Shown in pieces: positions 8,028 to 17,033 of a stretch of 64,000 bases of DNA. The first letter of the stretch is position 1. Each line of letters begins with the position of its first letter. This stretch comes from CAWUEX02 sp963921305. Lineage in GTDB: Bacteria > Pseudomonadota > Alphaproteobacteria > Rhodospirillales > Rhodospirillaceae. The notes under the pieces were generated by a model that was not told where the DNA came from, ran no database searches, and saw only the letters and a list, made by a program, of their open reading frames with translations. The stretch covers positions 248,001 through 312,000 of the forward strand of contig CAWUEX030000002.1 of NCBI GenBank assembly GCA_963921305.4. The letters are read 5' to 3'. Position numbers and translations under genes: made by a program.

Positions 8028-9968
8028 TCAAACGTCGAGGTGCTCTGGAATATATACCATCACGGTCGTTCCCTTATCAACTTCACTGTCGAAATCGATG
8101 CTGCCGCCCCAGCCATGAACAATGCTGTAGACCACAGATAAGCCAAGCCCAGTGCCCTGTCCTACCGGTTTGGTTGTGAAAAACGGATCGAATATACGAC
8201 CACGGGCTGAGTCTTCGATGCCCGACCCTGTATCCATGATTCTCATTCTGAGCCAGGAATGAGCTGCCGCGCTGAGATGCGCTTCGGCGATTTCCTGCTC
8301 GCTCATGCTGTCCAAGGCAAGCTCTATGTCCCCCTGATTGTCCATCGCATCGGCGGCATTGCGAAAAAGGTTAATCACGACCTGCGATAACTGCGTTGGA
8401 TTAACGAGCACTTGTGCATGATCCACAGTGATTTTCTGCGTCACAGTAATACCGGGCGGCAAACCGCTCTCAGCCAGTTGAATGGCATCGCGAAGCAACG
8501 CGCATATGTCATGGAACGAAGCAGCTGGAGCATCTTGCCGCGAGAACGTCAGTACCTGCCGGACGATCTCCCGCGCTTTGCGTCCGCTGCGCGTGATAAC
8601 GTCAAAGTATTGGGAAAGCTTTTCGTTATCTTTCTCCGTCGCTTCATGACCTAAGTCGGACAAAGTAATGATAGGCTGCAATAAATTGTTAATCTCATGG
8701 GCGACACCCCCGGCAAGCTTGCCGAGGGCCTCCATCTTCTGGGATTCCATCATCACCTCAGTGCGACGCCGGTCATCAGTGACATCGGTGATGATGAGGG
8801 TATGGGCGATAACTGCTTTGCTCGCCTCTGCATGCACAGGCGCCACCGCGATCTGCCCCAGGAAGGAACTGCCGTCAAAGCGATTGAATGTGATCTCACA
8901 GGCGTAATGCGTAGCACGCCGGATAGCGTCGGTCAGCACTTCAAACTCTGAACGGTCCGTGTCCTCACCAATGAAATCCTCAAGATTCCTGCCGATAATC
9001 TTTTGCTCTTCAGCCCCGAATATTTTCTCCATGGCCGCATTCGCATAGAAGATGCGCGATTCATCTTCCTGGTTGGTAACAACGGCGACTCCGATCGGGG
9101 AGGCCTGTAGCGCCTCAGTGAGAACAGCGTTGCGGGAAACCAGATCCCGCAGGCGCTCCTCACGGTTCTTGATTTCGGTAACATCTTGGACTGTGCCAAA
9201 AGTAGCGTATGGCCGGCCGCCAACGTCGAAGAGCACCCGCCCATCAACCGTAACCCAACGAACTCTGCCATCGCCCCGCATGATGCGGTATTCGCTGTTC
9301 GCGACCTCCCTGCCAGACACGAGGGACTGCACCATCTCTTTGACACTTTGCAGATCGTCAGGGTGAACAAGCTCGTTGTAGCGCGAGGCGGATGGATCGA
9401 TGGAGTCCGGGGCTAACCCGTGTATTTCGTACATCTGGTGAGACCAAATGACTTTCATCGTGTCCCAGTACAGCTTGTATGTGCCCATCTGCGCGATGCG
9501 GGTGGCTTCCTCGAGGCGTGCCTCACTTTCAAGCAGTTGAAACTCTGCAGATTTTCGATCCGTGACATCTGTCGCGCGCACCACCACGTAGCTGTCCGTG
9601 TCGGGCGCCGCTGGGGTTCGCAGGGCGCGATAAACTTGCGCCTCGTACCACGCCTGCTCGTGCTGAATTTGAAAACCGCGCTGCGCGCGTTCCTCACCGA
9701 TCGTGTCCGCGCGAGCAAGGATGGCCGCAAACACATGAGTTGGTTTGGATCCACGCAGGTCGGCCGCGGAGCGTTTGAGAAGGCGTTCGGTCCGCTCGTT
9801 GATATCGAAGATCACACCGGCGCCATCTAAGAGCATCAGGTGAGCAGGTGAGCGGTTGATGAGCTCATTGGCGATCTCACGCTCAACCTGGCTCATGGGC
9901 CCACCGGCGCCGGTCGCGTCCATGGATTTTACGTCAGTCTCCAAGACCCCTCCTGGCAGGACGGACAT
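8028..9968 (-). CDS. Multi-PAS sensor histidine kinase
   Basis: A 646-residue kinase with no obvious membrane segment, so probably cytosolic. Three PAS-like regions lie at about 35-140, 150-270 and 280-400, followed by HisKA with His424 (GGVAHEINNLLQP) and an HATPase domain (GTGLGLSVVYSIVHGWGGSI). No receiver domain is attached; the separate receiver at 7624-8001 follows immediately. The dimerisation motif closely resembles that of the kinase at 19053-21533. Several in-frame ATGs (residues 1, 16, 25) precede the first PAS, so the exact start is uncertain. Signal unknown. Confidence 0.9.
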   Translation of the reverse strand: MSVLPGGVLETDVKSMDATGAGGPMSQVEREIANELINRSPAHLMLLDGAGVIFDINERTERLLKRSAADLRGSKPTHVFAAILARADTIGEERAQRGFQIQHEQAWYEAQVYRALRTPAAPDTDSYVVVRATDVTDRKSAEFQLLESEARLEEATRIAQMGTYKLYWDTMKVIWSHQMYEIHGLAPDSIDPSASRYNELVHPDDLQSVKEMVQSLVSGREVANSEYRIMRGDGRVRWVTVDGRVLFDVGGRPYATFGTVQDVTEIKNREERLRDLVSRNAVLTEALQASPIGVAVVTNQEDESRIFYANAAMEKIFGAEEQKIIGRNLEDFIGEDTDRSEFEVLTDAIRRATHYACEITFNRFDGSSFLGQIAVAPVHAEASKAVIAHTLIITDVTDDRRRTEVMMESQKMEALGKLAGGVAHEINNLLQPIITLSDLGHEATEKDNEKLSQYFDVITRSGRKAREIVRQVLTFSRQDAPAASFHDICALLRDAIQLAESGLPPGITVTQKITVDHAQVLVNPTQLSQVVINLFRNAADAMDNQGDIELALDSMSEQEIAEAHLSAAAHSWLRMRIMDTGSGIEDSARGRIFDPFFTTKPVGQGTGLGLSVVYSIVHGWGGSIDFDSEVDKGTTVMVYIPEHLDV

Positions 9969-10010
9969 CCTTCTCGAACACCATTACAGTGTTTGCCTTG
10001 GTCAGATCCG

Positions 10011-10259
10011 TTACCGTTTAAGTTTCACGCGAAACGGCGTGACCATCTTCTCGATTTCGGAAACATCGGACGGTTTTTTTTGCGCTGGGCCGGCCGTCTC
10101 TTCAATAGGCTCGTAGTTCATCTCACCTTCGAACACGATGCTCTCAAGATAGTCAGCGACGCTGATGAGCTCGACGGCGCGAGCACGGTCCAGTTCGGCG
10201 GCGCGGCGTATTTCACCCGCCGCCTTCATGACCAATATCGATGCTTTTTCTTTGGTCAT
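10011..10259 (-). CDS. Small conserved-looking hypothetical protein upstream of the kinase
   Basis: An 82-residue, charged, mostly helical protein of unknown family. A good ribosome-binding site (GAAGAGG, two bases before the ATG) supports it. It lies 42 bases upstream of the kinase on the same strand, so it may be the first gene of the kinase-regulator operon and could modulate that system, by inference. No signal peptide, membrane segment or cysteine is present. The tail is basic (FRVKLKR). Confidence 0.65.
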   Translation of the reverse strand: MTKEKASILVMKAAGEIRRAAELDRARAVELISVADYLESIVFEGEMNYEPIEETAGPAQKKPSDVSEIEKMVTPFRVKLKR

Positions 10260-10349
10260 TGCCTCTTCACTCTCATTCGATCAGGCCCAAGAACGCTGAT
10301 TATGTCATGCCATAGGATTATGAAACGGCCCGGGGCGAATGAACAGAGG

Positions 10350-11663
10350 CTAACCTGTTGAAGAGGAACGGGAAAGGCCTTGCTGCAGTTGAATCATGAC
10401 CATTCGTACATCATTTAGATTTGTGCCGGTTGGGCCTGTCACGAAAAGGTCGCCCGCGGACTCAAACACCTTTTTCGAGTCGTGTGATTTCAGACAAGAT
10501 TCGGGGTCGACACCTGCGGCGCATGCGCGAGCAAGAGTATTGGGATCGACCAACGCCCCGGCGACGCCGGAAACACCATCCCGGCCATCGCTGTCCGCCG
10601 CCAAGGCCCAAATACCTTGCGAACCATTGAGGGCGAGAGCAAGCGCTAGAGCGAACTCCAGATTTGGTCCGCCGACACCCCCATCACCATGGGTGACAGT
10701 CGCCTCGCCCCCGGACAAAATAAGGGCGGCACCGACGTCTTGCACATCGATGAGGTCCAGCGCGCGCTTGGCCATGTCCTCCCCGATCGCACGCGCCTCA
10801 CCTTCAATCTCGTCGCCCAGGTTAACGACATGATAGCCGGCTGCTTGCGCCCTTCGCTCAATAGCGTGCAACAAATCCGCTGGGCTCTGAATGAGCGTAT
10901 TTTGGATGTTCTCGCACAAAACAACGGGCGTCTCGTAGTCACCCTCTATGAGAGCGGTCCAAACCTCCGCGGGCAGCGTGACCTGATACCGCTCAAGTAT
11001 TCTAAGTGCATCGCCGCACGTAGTTTGGTCCGGCACGGTGGGGCCGGAGCCGATCACGGAAAGATCATCGCCGACAACATCTGAGACGATAAAGTTCAGC
11101 ATGAAACGGTCACCCGCCGCCTGAGCGAGTTTACCGCCCTTCACGGTGGAAAGATGCTTACGAACCGTATTGATGTCTTGAATGGGTGCGCCGCTGCGCA
11201 GTAGGTCTGAGGTTATAGCCTGCTTCGCCTCAAGACTCAGACCAGGCACGGGCGCAACCATTAGCGAAGACGCACCCCCGGACCACAGCCCCACGATCAC
11301 GTCGTCTGACGAAGATCCCGACACGAGATCGAGGATTTGCGCAGCAGCTTTGCGGCCGCGGTCATCAGGCACAGGATGAGACGCCTCAATTACGTCTACG
11401 GCTTGCAAAGGTGTTCCATAACCATCGGGAACGATCACAGCGCCACAGACACGATCCCCCCAACTGGCCTCAACCGCAGCGGCCATTTGTGCGGCGGCTT
11501 TTCCAGCTCCGACAACACAGACACGAGAGGACGGCGGCTCGGGCAACGCGTCTGCAAGGACTTGGCGGAGGTCAACATCGCGCAGTCCGTCGGCGAACAG
11601 CGCCTGGAGCATGGAACGGGGATCAGAAATGGGTCGCCTCCATAGGGGCCAATGTGCCGCCAT
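10350..11663 (-). CDS. Glycerate 2-kinase (DUF4147/MOFRL family)
   Basis: A glycerate kinase of the type II (GckA/TtuD) family, about 426-437 residues, which makes 2-phosphoglycerate from D-glycerate. The N-terminal DUF4147 domain shows VVGAGKAAAQMA and GLWSGGASSLM; the C-terminal MOFRL domain shows ILSGGEATVTHGDGGVGGPN and AADSDGRDG. The start is uncertain. The first ATG (11663) has no Shine-Dalgarno. An in-frame ATT at 11630 has GGAGG six bases upstream and gives ISDPRSMLQALF, resembling the usual MTDPR-type N-terminus; the ATG at 11612 is a third option. It is divergent from the radical SAM gene. Confidence 0.88.
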   Translation of the reverse strand: MAAHWPLWRRPISDPRSMLQALFADGLRDVDLRQVLADALPEPPSSRVCVVGAGKAAAQMAAAVEASWGDRVCGAVIVPDGYGTPLQAVDVIEASHPVPDDRGRKAAAQILDLVSGSSSDDVIVGLWSGGASSLMVAPVPGLSLEAKQAITSDLLRSGAPIQDINTVRKHLSTVKGGKLAQAAGDRFMLNFIVSDVVGDDLSVIGSGPTVPDQTTCGDALRILERYQVTLPAEVWTALIEGDYETPVVLCENIQNTLIQSPADLLHAIERRAQAAGYHVVNLGDEIEGEARAIGEDMAKRALDLIDVQDVGAALILSGGEATVTHGDGGVGGPNLEFALALALALNGSQGIWALAADSDGRDGVSGVAGALVDPNTLARACAAGVDPESCLKSHDSKKVFESAGDLFVTGPTGTNLNDVRMVMIQLQQGLSRSSSTG

Positions 11664-11714
11664 TTTTTAGAGCAACGGCAGCCTCGTTGCGATAGGGTAA
11701 CAGGAGGAGTTGCG

Positions 11715-12659
11715 ATGTCAGAGACTCAAGCCATACCACTGCAGAAATTTTCCGATCCGCGCGTGACCGCTGACGGTCAGACCCGGGCTACGGTTGGCCT
11801 TTCCGCACTCAAGACCTTATGGATTAACACCGGCACGTTGTGCAATCTGACCTGCCGCAACTGCTACATTGAGTCGTCGCCGCGTAACGATTCCCTTGTT
11901 TACATCTCCGCGCCGGAAGTCGCCGCGTACCTGGATGAAATCGAGCGTGACGGCCTAGGTACATCTGAGATTGGGTTTACCGGCGGCGAGCCGTTCATGA
12001 ACCCGGATATTATCGCCATGCTGGACGATGTCATGGCCCGGGGGTTCTCGACTTTGGTGCTCAGCAACGCCATGCGGCCAATGCAAAAAGTGAGCAATCA
12101 CCTTGTCGCGTTGAATACAAAATACCCTGGCCGGCTTACGGTGCGCGTGTCTTTAGATCACTACACTCAAGAGGGGCACGAAATAGAGCGGGGCGCGCGA
12201 AGTTGGCAACCCACAATCGATGGTCTGGCCTGGCTGAACGAAAACGGTTTTACACTGAACATCGCCGGACGGACCTTCATCGACGAGGACGAAGATCAGG
12301 CCCGGCAAGGGTATGGGCGGTTGTTCGCGAGCTTGAACCTTTCGGTGGACGCCCAAGATCCCCATCAACTGGTGCTCTTTCCCGAAATGGACGGCAGCCT
12401 GAACGTCCCCGAAATCACAACCGGATGCTGGGGTCTTCTCGGGATTGATCCTGACTCTGTGATGTGCGCCACGTCCCGCATGGTTATCAAACGGAAAGGA
12501 GCGGATCACCCTGCAGTCGTCGCATGCACTTTGCTGCCCTACGACACCCAGTTTGAACTGGGCGCCACCTTGGCCCAGTCCGCCGAAACCGTGTCTCTTA
12601 ATCACCCTCACTGCGCCAAGTTCTGTGTGCTTGGGGGCGCGTCTTGCTCACAGAGTTGA
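11715..12659 (+). CDS. Radical SAM protein with cysteine-rich C-terminus
   Basis: A 314-residue radical SAM protein of unknown reaction. The cluster motif is C43-x3-C47-x2-C50 (CNLTCRNCYIESSP), followed by GFTGGEPFMNPD. The C-terminal third holds further cysteines (GCWGLL, VMCATS, VACTLL, HCAKFCVLGGASC) that could hold an auxiliary iron-sulfur cluster, as in SPASM-like enzymes. The ATG at 11715 was chosen because AGGAGG lies just upstream; an open frame from 11652 reads through that ribosome-binding site. A Crp/Fnr regulator begins one base after its stop, implying one transcript. Confidence 0.82.
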   Translation: MSETQAIPLQKFSDPRVTADGQTRATVGLSALKTLWINTGTLCNLTCRNCYIESSPRNDSLVYISAPEVAAYLDEIERDGLGTSEIGFTGGEPFMNPDIIAMLDDVMARGFSTLVLSNAMRPMQKVSNHLVALNTKYPGRLTVRVSLDHYTQEGHEIERGARSWQPTIDGLAWLNENGFTLNIAGRTFIDEDEDQARQGYGRLFASLNLSVDAQDPHQLVLFPEMDGSLNVPEITTGCWGLLGIDPDSVMCATSRMVIKRKGADHPAVVACTLLPYDTQFELGATLAQSAETVSLNHPHCAKFCVLGGASCSQS

Positions 12660-12660
12660 T

Positions 12661-13341
12661 ATGAGCACCGTTGTCACTCCACCCGCCCTTCACCCCCTCT
12701 TCCGCGCACCGAGTGTGTTGTTGGACCTCGTGCAAAGCGGTGACACGGTCGTCGTAGAGGCGCATCAATCGCTGTTTCGCGAAGGCGACCCCGTTCAATA
12801 CCTCTACTGCGTCGCCGAGGGCACTTTGGTGCTGAGCCGGTACAGCGTTTCCGGGGAACGGCAGATCATGGCCTTCCTTTTCCCGGGGGACTTCTTGGGC
12901 ATTACCTTTGAGAAGACATTTAGTCTAGGCGCCGAAACACTGTCCCGTTCCACCCTGCTACGACTCGAGCACACCGAACTTGAGGAACGCGCCCAGAATG
13001 ACCCCGAGGTGTGGCGGGCATTGAGCGAAGTGACCTGGAGATTCTTACGCGGCTCCATGGAACTAACCTTCACGATTGGCCGCAAAAGTGCTGTGAGCCG
13101 GGTCGCGTCCTTCATCATCTACCTTGCCTTCCGGCAAGGCGGATTTATGCATCCGGCCCTAGTCGTGAATCTGCCCATGAGCCGTCAGGACATCGGTGAC
13201 TTTCTGGGGCTGACCATTGAAACCGTTAGCCGTAGTTTCACCAAGCTAAAGGAGATCGGCTGCATTTCACTTCCTTCGACGGATAGGATCGAGGTGGCGG
13301 ACCTGGACCTGTTGCGCACCCAGGCTGACGTGATCGACTAG
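12661..13341 (+). CDS. Crp/Fnr family transcriptional regulator
   Basis: A 226-residue regulator with an N-terminal cyclic-nucleotide-fold sensor (about 20-130) and a C-terminal helix-turn-helix. The recognition helix region reads IGDFLGLTIETVSRSFTKLK, with the E-x2-SR signature of Fnr/FixK proteins that bind TTGAT-N4-ATCAA-type sites. The N-terminal cysteine cluster of true Fnr is absent, so direct iron-sulfur oxygen sensing is unlikely. It starts one base after the radical SAM stop and is followed 30 bases later by an SDR gene, suggesting a three-gene operon. Confidence 0.88.
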   Translation: MSTVVTPPALHPLFRAPSVLLDLVQSGDTVVVEAHQSLFREGDPVQYLYCVAEGTLVLSRYSVSGERQIMAFLFPGDFLGITFEKTFSLGAETLSRSTLLRLEHTELEERAQNDPEVWRALSEVTWRFLRGSMELTFTIGRKSAVSRVASFIIYLAFRQGGFMHPALVVNLPMSRQDIGDFLGLTIETVSRSFTKLKEIGCISLPSTDRIEVADLDLLRTQADVID

Positions 13342-13371
13342 ATGTCACCGCAATTCATAGAGACGGAGTAA

Positions 13372-14097
13372 ATGCCAAGCGTTCTCATCACTGGAGCCGG
13401 TGGCCATGTCGGATTCGCGCTGACCCAAAAGTTTTTCAGTGAAGGGTGGACGGTCTACGCTACGTGTCTACCGCAGGACCGAACGCCGGAGCTTTCTTCC
13501 TTGTCGGAAGAATCGCAAGGCCGCGTGGCTGTTTTCGACCTGGATGTCACCGATCAAAACAACGTCAGCGAAATCGCCACACGGCTAGAAAACCAATCCA
13601 TAGACGTATTGTTTAACGTCGCAGGGTTGACGGTTCACGGCGACCTAGAGTTTGGCAAAACTGACTACCCGATGTGGGAGAAGCACTTCGCCATTAATAC
13701 GATTGGTCCGATGCGGATGTGCGAGACATTTGCGCCGCATGTTTTGAGAAGCAACCGCAAGGTGATGATGACCATTTCTAGCCGGGTCGGTGCGCGGCCA
13801 AAGTACGGTTTTGTCGGCTACCGCGCGACCAAGTCGGCCGTGAGCCAGGTCATGTTTCAGGTTCACCTAGCTTTGAAGGATCAAGGCGTCATCGCCTGCG
13901 CCTGCCATCCTGGCTGGGTCGCCACTGCAAACAACAACAACTCCGGCGCGCTGACACCGGACGACAGCGCAGGCATGCTGTTCGACGTGGTGAATAACCT
14001 ATCTCCGGAAGATGGTGGGAAGTTCTTCGATCCGGATGGTTCGACGTTGCCGCTGGTAACACAGCAGTTGGACCCGAAGCCCTACGGCATGACCTAA
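13372..14097 (+). CDS. Short-chain dehydrogenase/reductase (SDR)
   Basis: A 241-residue classical SDR. The nucleotide-binding motif is TGAGGHVG at residues 7-14, the LFNVAGL segment stands for the usual NNAG, and the active site is a serine (TISSRVG) with Y-x3-K in YRATKSAV. The substrate is unknown. GGAG lies just upstream of the ATG. It is the third gene of the radical SAM / Crp-Fnr unit. The gene converges with the frameshifted hydrolase, with only a few bases between stops. Confidence 0.87.
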   Translation: MPSVLITGAGGHVGFALTQKFFSEGWTVYATCLPQDRTPELSSLSEESQGRVAVFDLDVTDQNNVSEIATRLENQSIDVLFNVAGLTVHGDLEFGKTDYPMWEKHFAINTIGPMRMCETFAPHVLRSNRKVMMTISSRVGARPKYGFVGYRATKSAVSQVMFQVHLALKDQGVIACACHPGWVATANNNNSGALTPDDSAGMLFDVVNNLSPEDGGKFFDPDGSTLPLVTQQLDPKPYGMT

Positions 14098-14101
14098 ACG
14101 G

Positions 14102-14754
14102 CTAGATCTTGATAGCGGTCGCCAGATCGACCTGCGCGAAAATGGCTTGGCTCCAACCGTCAGCCGCTCGCGTGAGGGGGCTCCCTTCGCGGCCATAAAT
14201 GGCACTGCCCTCAGGGGACGCTCCGGACGCGACCGTCAGGTGTATTTCATGCCCGCGGGACTCATAGTCCGCGAAATCCACGTTCATACTTCCGCATATA
14301 TCGAATGAAACCTTCAGGGATTGGCTCAGGCTACTGTGCCCCCGTGATCGAATAGTCCGGCTAATAGAAGCCCCGGACGGCGGCACAAACCAGACGTCAT
14401 AGTTAGGATCGGGATTAGACCGCGATGTGCCGATATCTCGAGCGACAACCAAGGCGGTCTTTTCCTGGCGCGCAATCGCTTCCAGGCTTGGTAGAAAGTT
14501 CTCGGGCTTCGCGTCCTCAGGCATCAGCACGCGGCAAGGCCAGTGTCGGGACATCGCGTCAACGCGCCCTCCAACAGCTGCAACCGCGCATCGGCGGATA
14601 AGGCATCCGCAGCGGCAAACTGCATCGTGAGCACAGCCTTCACCGGCGCCAATTGATGTGCTGCGAAAGCGGGCGCCGGCACACTCGCTGAAGCGCACAA
14701 TCCTGCGGTTCCGAACAAAACGGAACGCCGGGTGACCGAAACTCCGTCTTTCAT
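14102..14754 (-). pseudogene. Carbon-nitrogen hydrolase-like gene with frameshift
   Basis: Two overlapping frames together make one protein. The first, from ATG 14754, encodes a Tat-type signal (TRRSVLFGTAGLCASAS, then AFAAH) and an N-terminal part that ends at a TGA at 14524-14526. The second frame carries on with LMPEDAKPENF and runs to 14102. One extra C near 14526 would give AAC-LMPED without interruption. The continuing part has nitrilase-superfamily features: the MPE glutamate and a cysteine in FDICGSMNVDFADY, followed by GHEIHLTVAS. The usual lysine is not obvious. It lies immediately downstream of an NCS1 permease. It may be a true pseudogene or an assembly error. The family call is moderate. 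Confidence 0.6.
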
Positions 14755-14773
14755 CGCTCTAAGACTCGCGTAG

Positions 14774-16144
14774 TTACTCCGCAAGCGCGCTGCCTTGCCG
14801 GGGCAGGCTGGCATAGCCCAGACGGATATTGAGTGCCGACGCGACGAAGTAAATGACAGCGTAGGCGATCATCGAAACCACAAGCCCCAGCAAAGAGGGT
14901 ATGAGAACTTCAGGCACGGACAGCCGTCCCGTCGATACGGCGAAGGCAATTCCGGCCCCAACGATGTAGGCCAATATCGCCGCCCAGTTCCAGGTGTGCA
15001 GTCGCGGCAGGTCATCTGGATCGTAGTGCTTCCGGTGAACCAGATAGTAATCGACAATCAGCGGTCCGATGAGCGGCGGAACAAGTGCGGCGAGCAGGTT
15101 GATCCAATCGAGGAAGTATTCGTACAGGCCGAGACCAAGGATTGTACCTAGCAACCCCCACACCACGACCATAGTGCGCTTCGGCCGCTTGAACACCGCC
15201 GATGTCTGAATAACGGGCAAGTAAAGATTGGCGTCGCCCGTGGTCCACAGGGCAAGGCTCATACCGATCAAGCCGATCCCACCAATCACCATGCCTTGTT
15301 GCAACAAGTACGTAGTGAAATCTGCCGAGCCGGAGACAACGCTGCCTAGTGCGCCGACGATCTGCAGAAACCATTGCGCAACGATCATCACGATGAACGG
15401 AATGGCAAGGGCGACCCATGCCTTCTTGGCAAATCGCGTATACTCCGCCATCACAACTGCGCCGACGATCCAGGAGCCGACGACAAGATTGACAGCGGTG
15501 GCAAATGAAATTGGATTTTGGGACGCGGTGTCACGGGACACCTGAAGGAAGGCAGCTCCGCCGCCAGCTTGATCGACATTCAGGTAGATGGCGTAGAGTC
15601 CGACAAGCACCAGGATGGCGACGGACGGGACGCTGACTTTCTCAATGCCCTTAACGCCAAAGTAAGTTGTGAAGGTAAATAGCAAGCCACCGAAGATGGC
15701 AACCGCATAGAACGTGGGACTGTCATAGTCCTGCGCCCAGGCAAATCCAAACGCTCCGACAACGATGGCCTGCCAGCCGGTGGTCAAGAGTGCCAAGAAA
15801 ATCACCGGCAGGTAAACGCCAATCCGCCCGTACACGAATTGGTAGAGAAGCCCGGAGTTGCAGGCCGTCTTGTAGCCGATGTAGGCCGCGAGTCCGCCAA
15901 TCGTGAAGTTGATGACATTGCCGACGAACGACGCAGCGATGAGATCAGGCCAGAACGGCACACCTGCACCCAGCTGACCGCCGGTCAGCAATCCGGTAAT
16001 CAGAAAGCCCCAGCCGAACGCGAGTGTCAGCATGGGGAGGGTTTCCTGCCGCTGTTCGGGCCGCACCGGCGCAAACGGGTTGTCCGCTGTCTGCGCCTCG
16101 GCAGCCTCGTCCAGAGTCCACCACGCTTTCAATTTTTCAATCAT
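14774..16144 (-). CDS. NCS1 family nucleobase/allantoin-type permease
   Basis: A 456-residue inner-membrane transporter with about 12 hydrophobic segments, similar to cytosine permease CodB. The N-terminal region NPFAPVRPEQRQETLPMLTLAFGWGF and the intramembrane GGLAAYIGYKTACNSG stretch are typical of NCS1. The start at 16144 (MIEKLKAW) was chosen because AGGGGA lies about six bases upstream; a second ATG two codons earlier is too close to that site. Substrates in this family include cytosine, purines, allantoin and hydantoins. The frameshifted hydrolase-like gene follows 19 bases downstream, hinting at uptake and hydrolysis of a nitrogen compound. Confidence 0.85.
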   Translation of the reverse strand: MIEKLKAWWTLDEAAEAQTADNPFAPVRPEQRQETLPMLTLAFGWGFLITGLLTGGQLGAGVPFWPDLIAASFVGNVINFTIGGLAAYIGYKTACNSGLLYQFVYGRIGVYLPVIFLALLTTGWQAIVVGAFGFAWAQDYDSPTFYAVAIFGGLLFTFTTYFGVKGIEKVSVPSVAILVLVGLYAIYLNVDQAGGGAAFLQVSRDTASQNPISFATAVNLVVGSWIVGAVVMAEYTRFAKKAWVALAIPFIVMIVAQWFLQIVGALGSVVSGSADFTTYLLQQGMVIGGIGLIGMSLALWTTGDANLYLPVIQTSAVFKRPKRTMVVVWGLLGTILGLGLYEYFLDWINLLAALVPPLIGPLIVDYYLVHRKHYDPDDLPRLHTWNWAAILAYIVGAGIAFAVSTGRLSVPEVLIPSLLGLVVSMIAYAVIYFVASALNIRLGYASLPRQGSALAE

Positions 16145-16237
16145 GGCCATTCCCCTAATCCCTATGCTCATATTAGGCCCTTCAGACTACTGATAAAGCA
16201 AGCCCTTGAACCTCCGAGGATCGACAAAGACCAGCCC

Positions 16238-16963
16238 ATGACTACTCCAGACATGCCTGAAGCGACGGCCCGCGGCATGGTGCCGACCCTCAACAGCAAG
16301 GGCTTTATGTCCACCTCGCTCGATCCCGTATCTGCGGCGTTTGCCGCCTTCTCAGGCCAGTGCGATGGACTCTCCCTTGACCTGGGGTGCGCTTATGGGA
16401 TTGCCACCCTCGCCGCCCTGGACAACGGCGCTGACGTCGTGGCCTGCGATATGGAATTGGGTCACGTCCAAGTTTTACGAGACCAAGTCCCCGTTGATCG
16501 ATCAGATAGTCTCCGAACGGTTGTCGCCGAGATGCCGCGCCTTGCTTTCGCCCCCGGAACGTTTTCGGCGGTGCTGTGCTCACGCGCTCTTCACTTCCTT
16601 CAAGGACATGACGTGGAAGAGACTGTCAGGCGGATTGCGGCTTGGCTTGCGCCTAGCGGAAAAGTTTTTCTTATCGCGGATACGCCGTACACCGGCTTCT
16701 GGGCCGCCGGCGCCGAGGATTATGAGCGCCGCAAGGCCGAGGACCATCCATGGCCGGGTTTCATTGCGGACGTTACGGTGTTTCTACCTGACACGGCGCG
16801 GTCAAAAGGCAACATGAGATTTCTCAATCCCATGGACCCGGACGTTCTCGCGCGTGTCTGCCGCGACGCAGGACTGACGGTCGAGCATGCCGCTTTTTCC
16901 GGCCGACCGGATCAGCCGGACGCCCGCACGCATGCGGGGGTGATCGCATCAAAACCGAGTTGA
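16238..16963 (+). CDS. Class I SAM-dependent methyltransferase
   Basis: A 241-residue methyltransferase. Motif I is LDLGCAYGIATLAAL near residue 48 and the acidic residue after the second strand is in VACDMELGH; the later LAPSGKVFLIADTPY is typical. The start at 16238 was chosen because the open frame further upstream runs antisense through the permease gene. The substrate is unknown. It is the first of three same-strand genes (methyltransferase, double cupin, methyltransferase) separated by 70 and 21 bases. Confidence 0.82.
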   Translation: MTTPDMPEATARGMVPTLNSKGFMSTSLDPVSAAFAAFSGQCDGLSLDLGCAYGIATLAALDNGADVVACDMELGHVQVLRDQVPVDRSDSLRTVVAEMPRLAFAPGTFSAVLCSRALHFLQGHDVEETVRRIAAWLAPSGKVFLIADTPYTGFWAAGAEDYERRKAEDHPWPGFIADVTVFLPDTARSKGNMRFLNPMDPDVLARVCRDAGLTVEHAAFSGRPDQPDARTHAGVIASKPS

Positions 16964-17033
16964 GTGGATCATTCGCAACCGGTGGCACCCGCAGCGGACT
17001 TCATGTGATACTAGCGCCTGAAGGAGATTTGCG

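Noticed and set aside
15839..16237. Upstream extension of the methyltransferase at 16238
   Set aside because: It runs antisense through the NCS1 permease and has no domain features.
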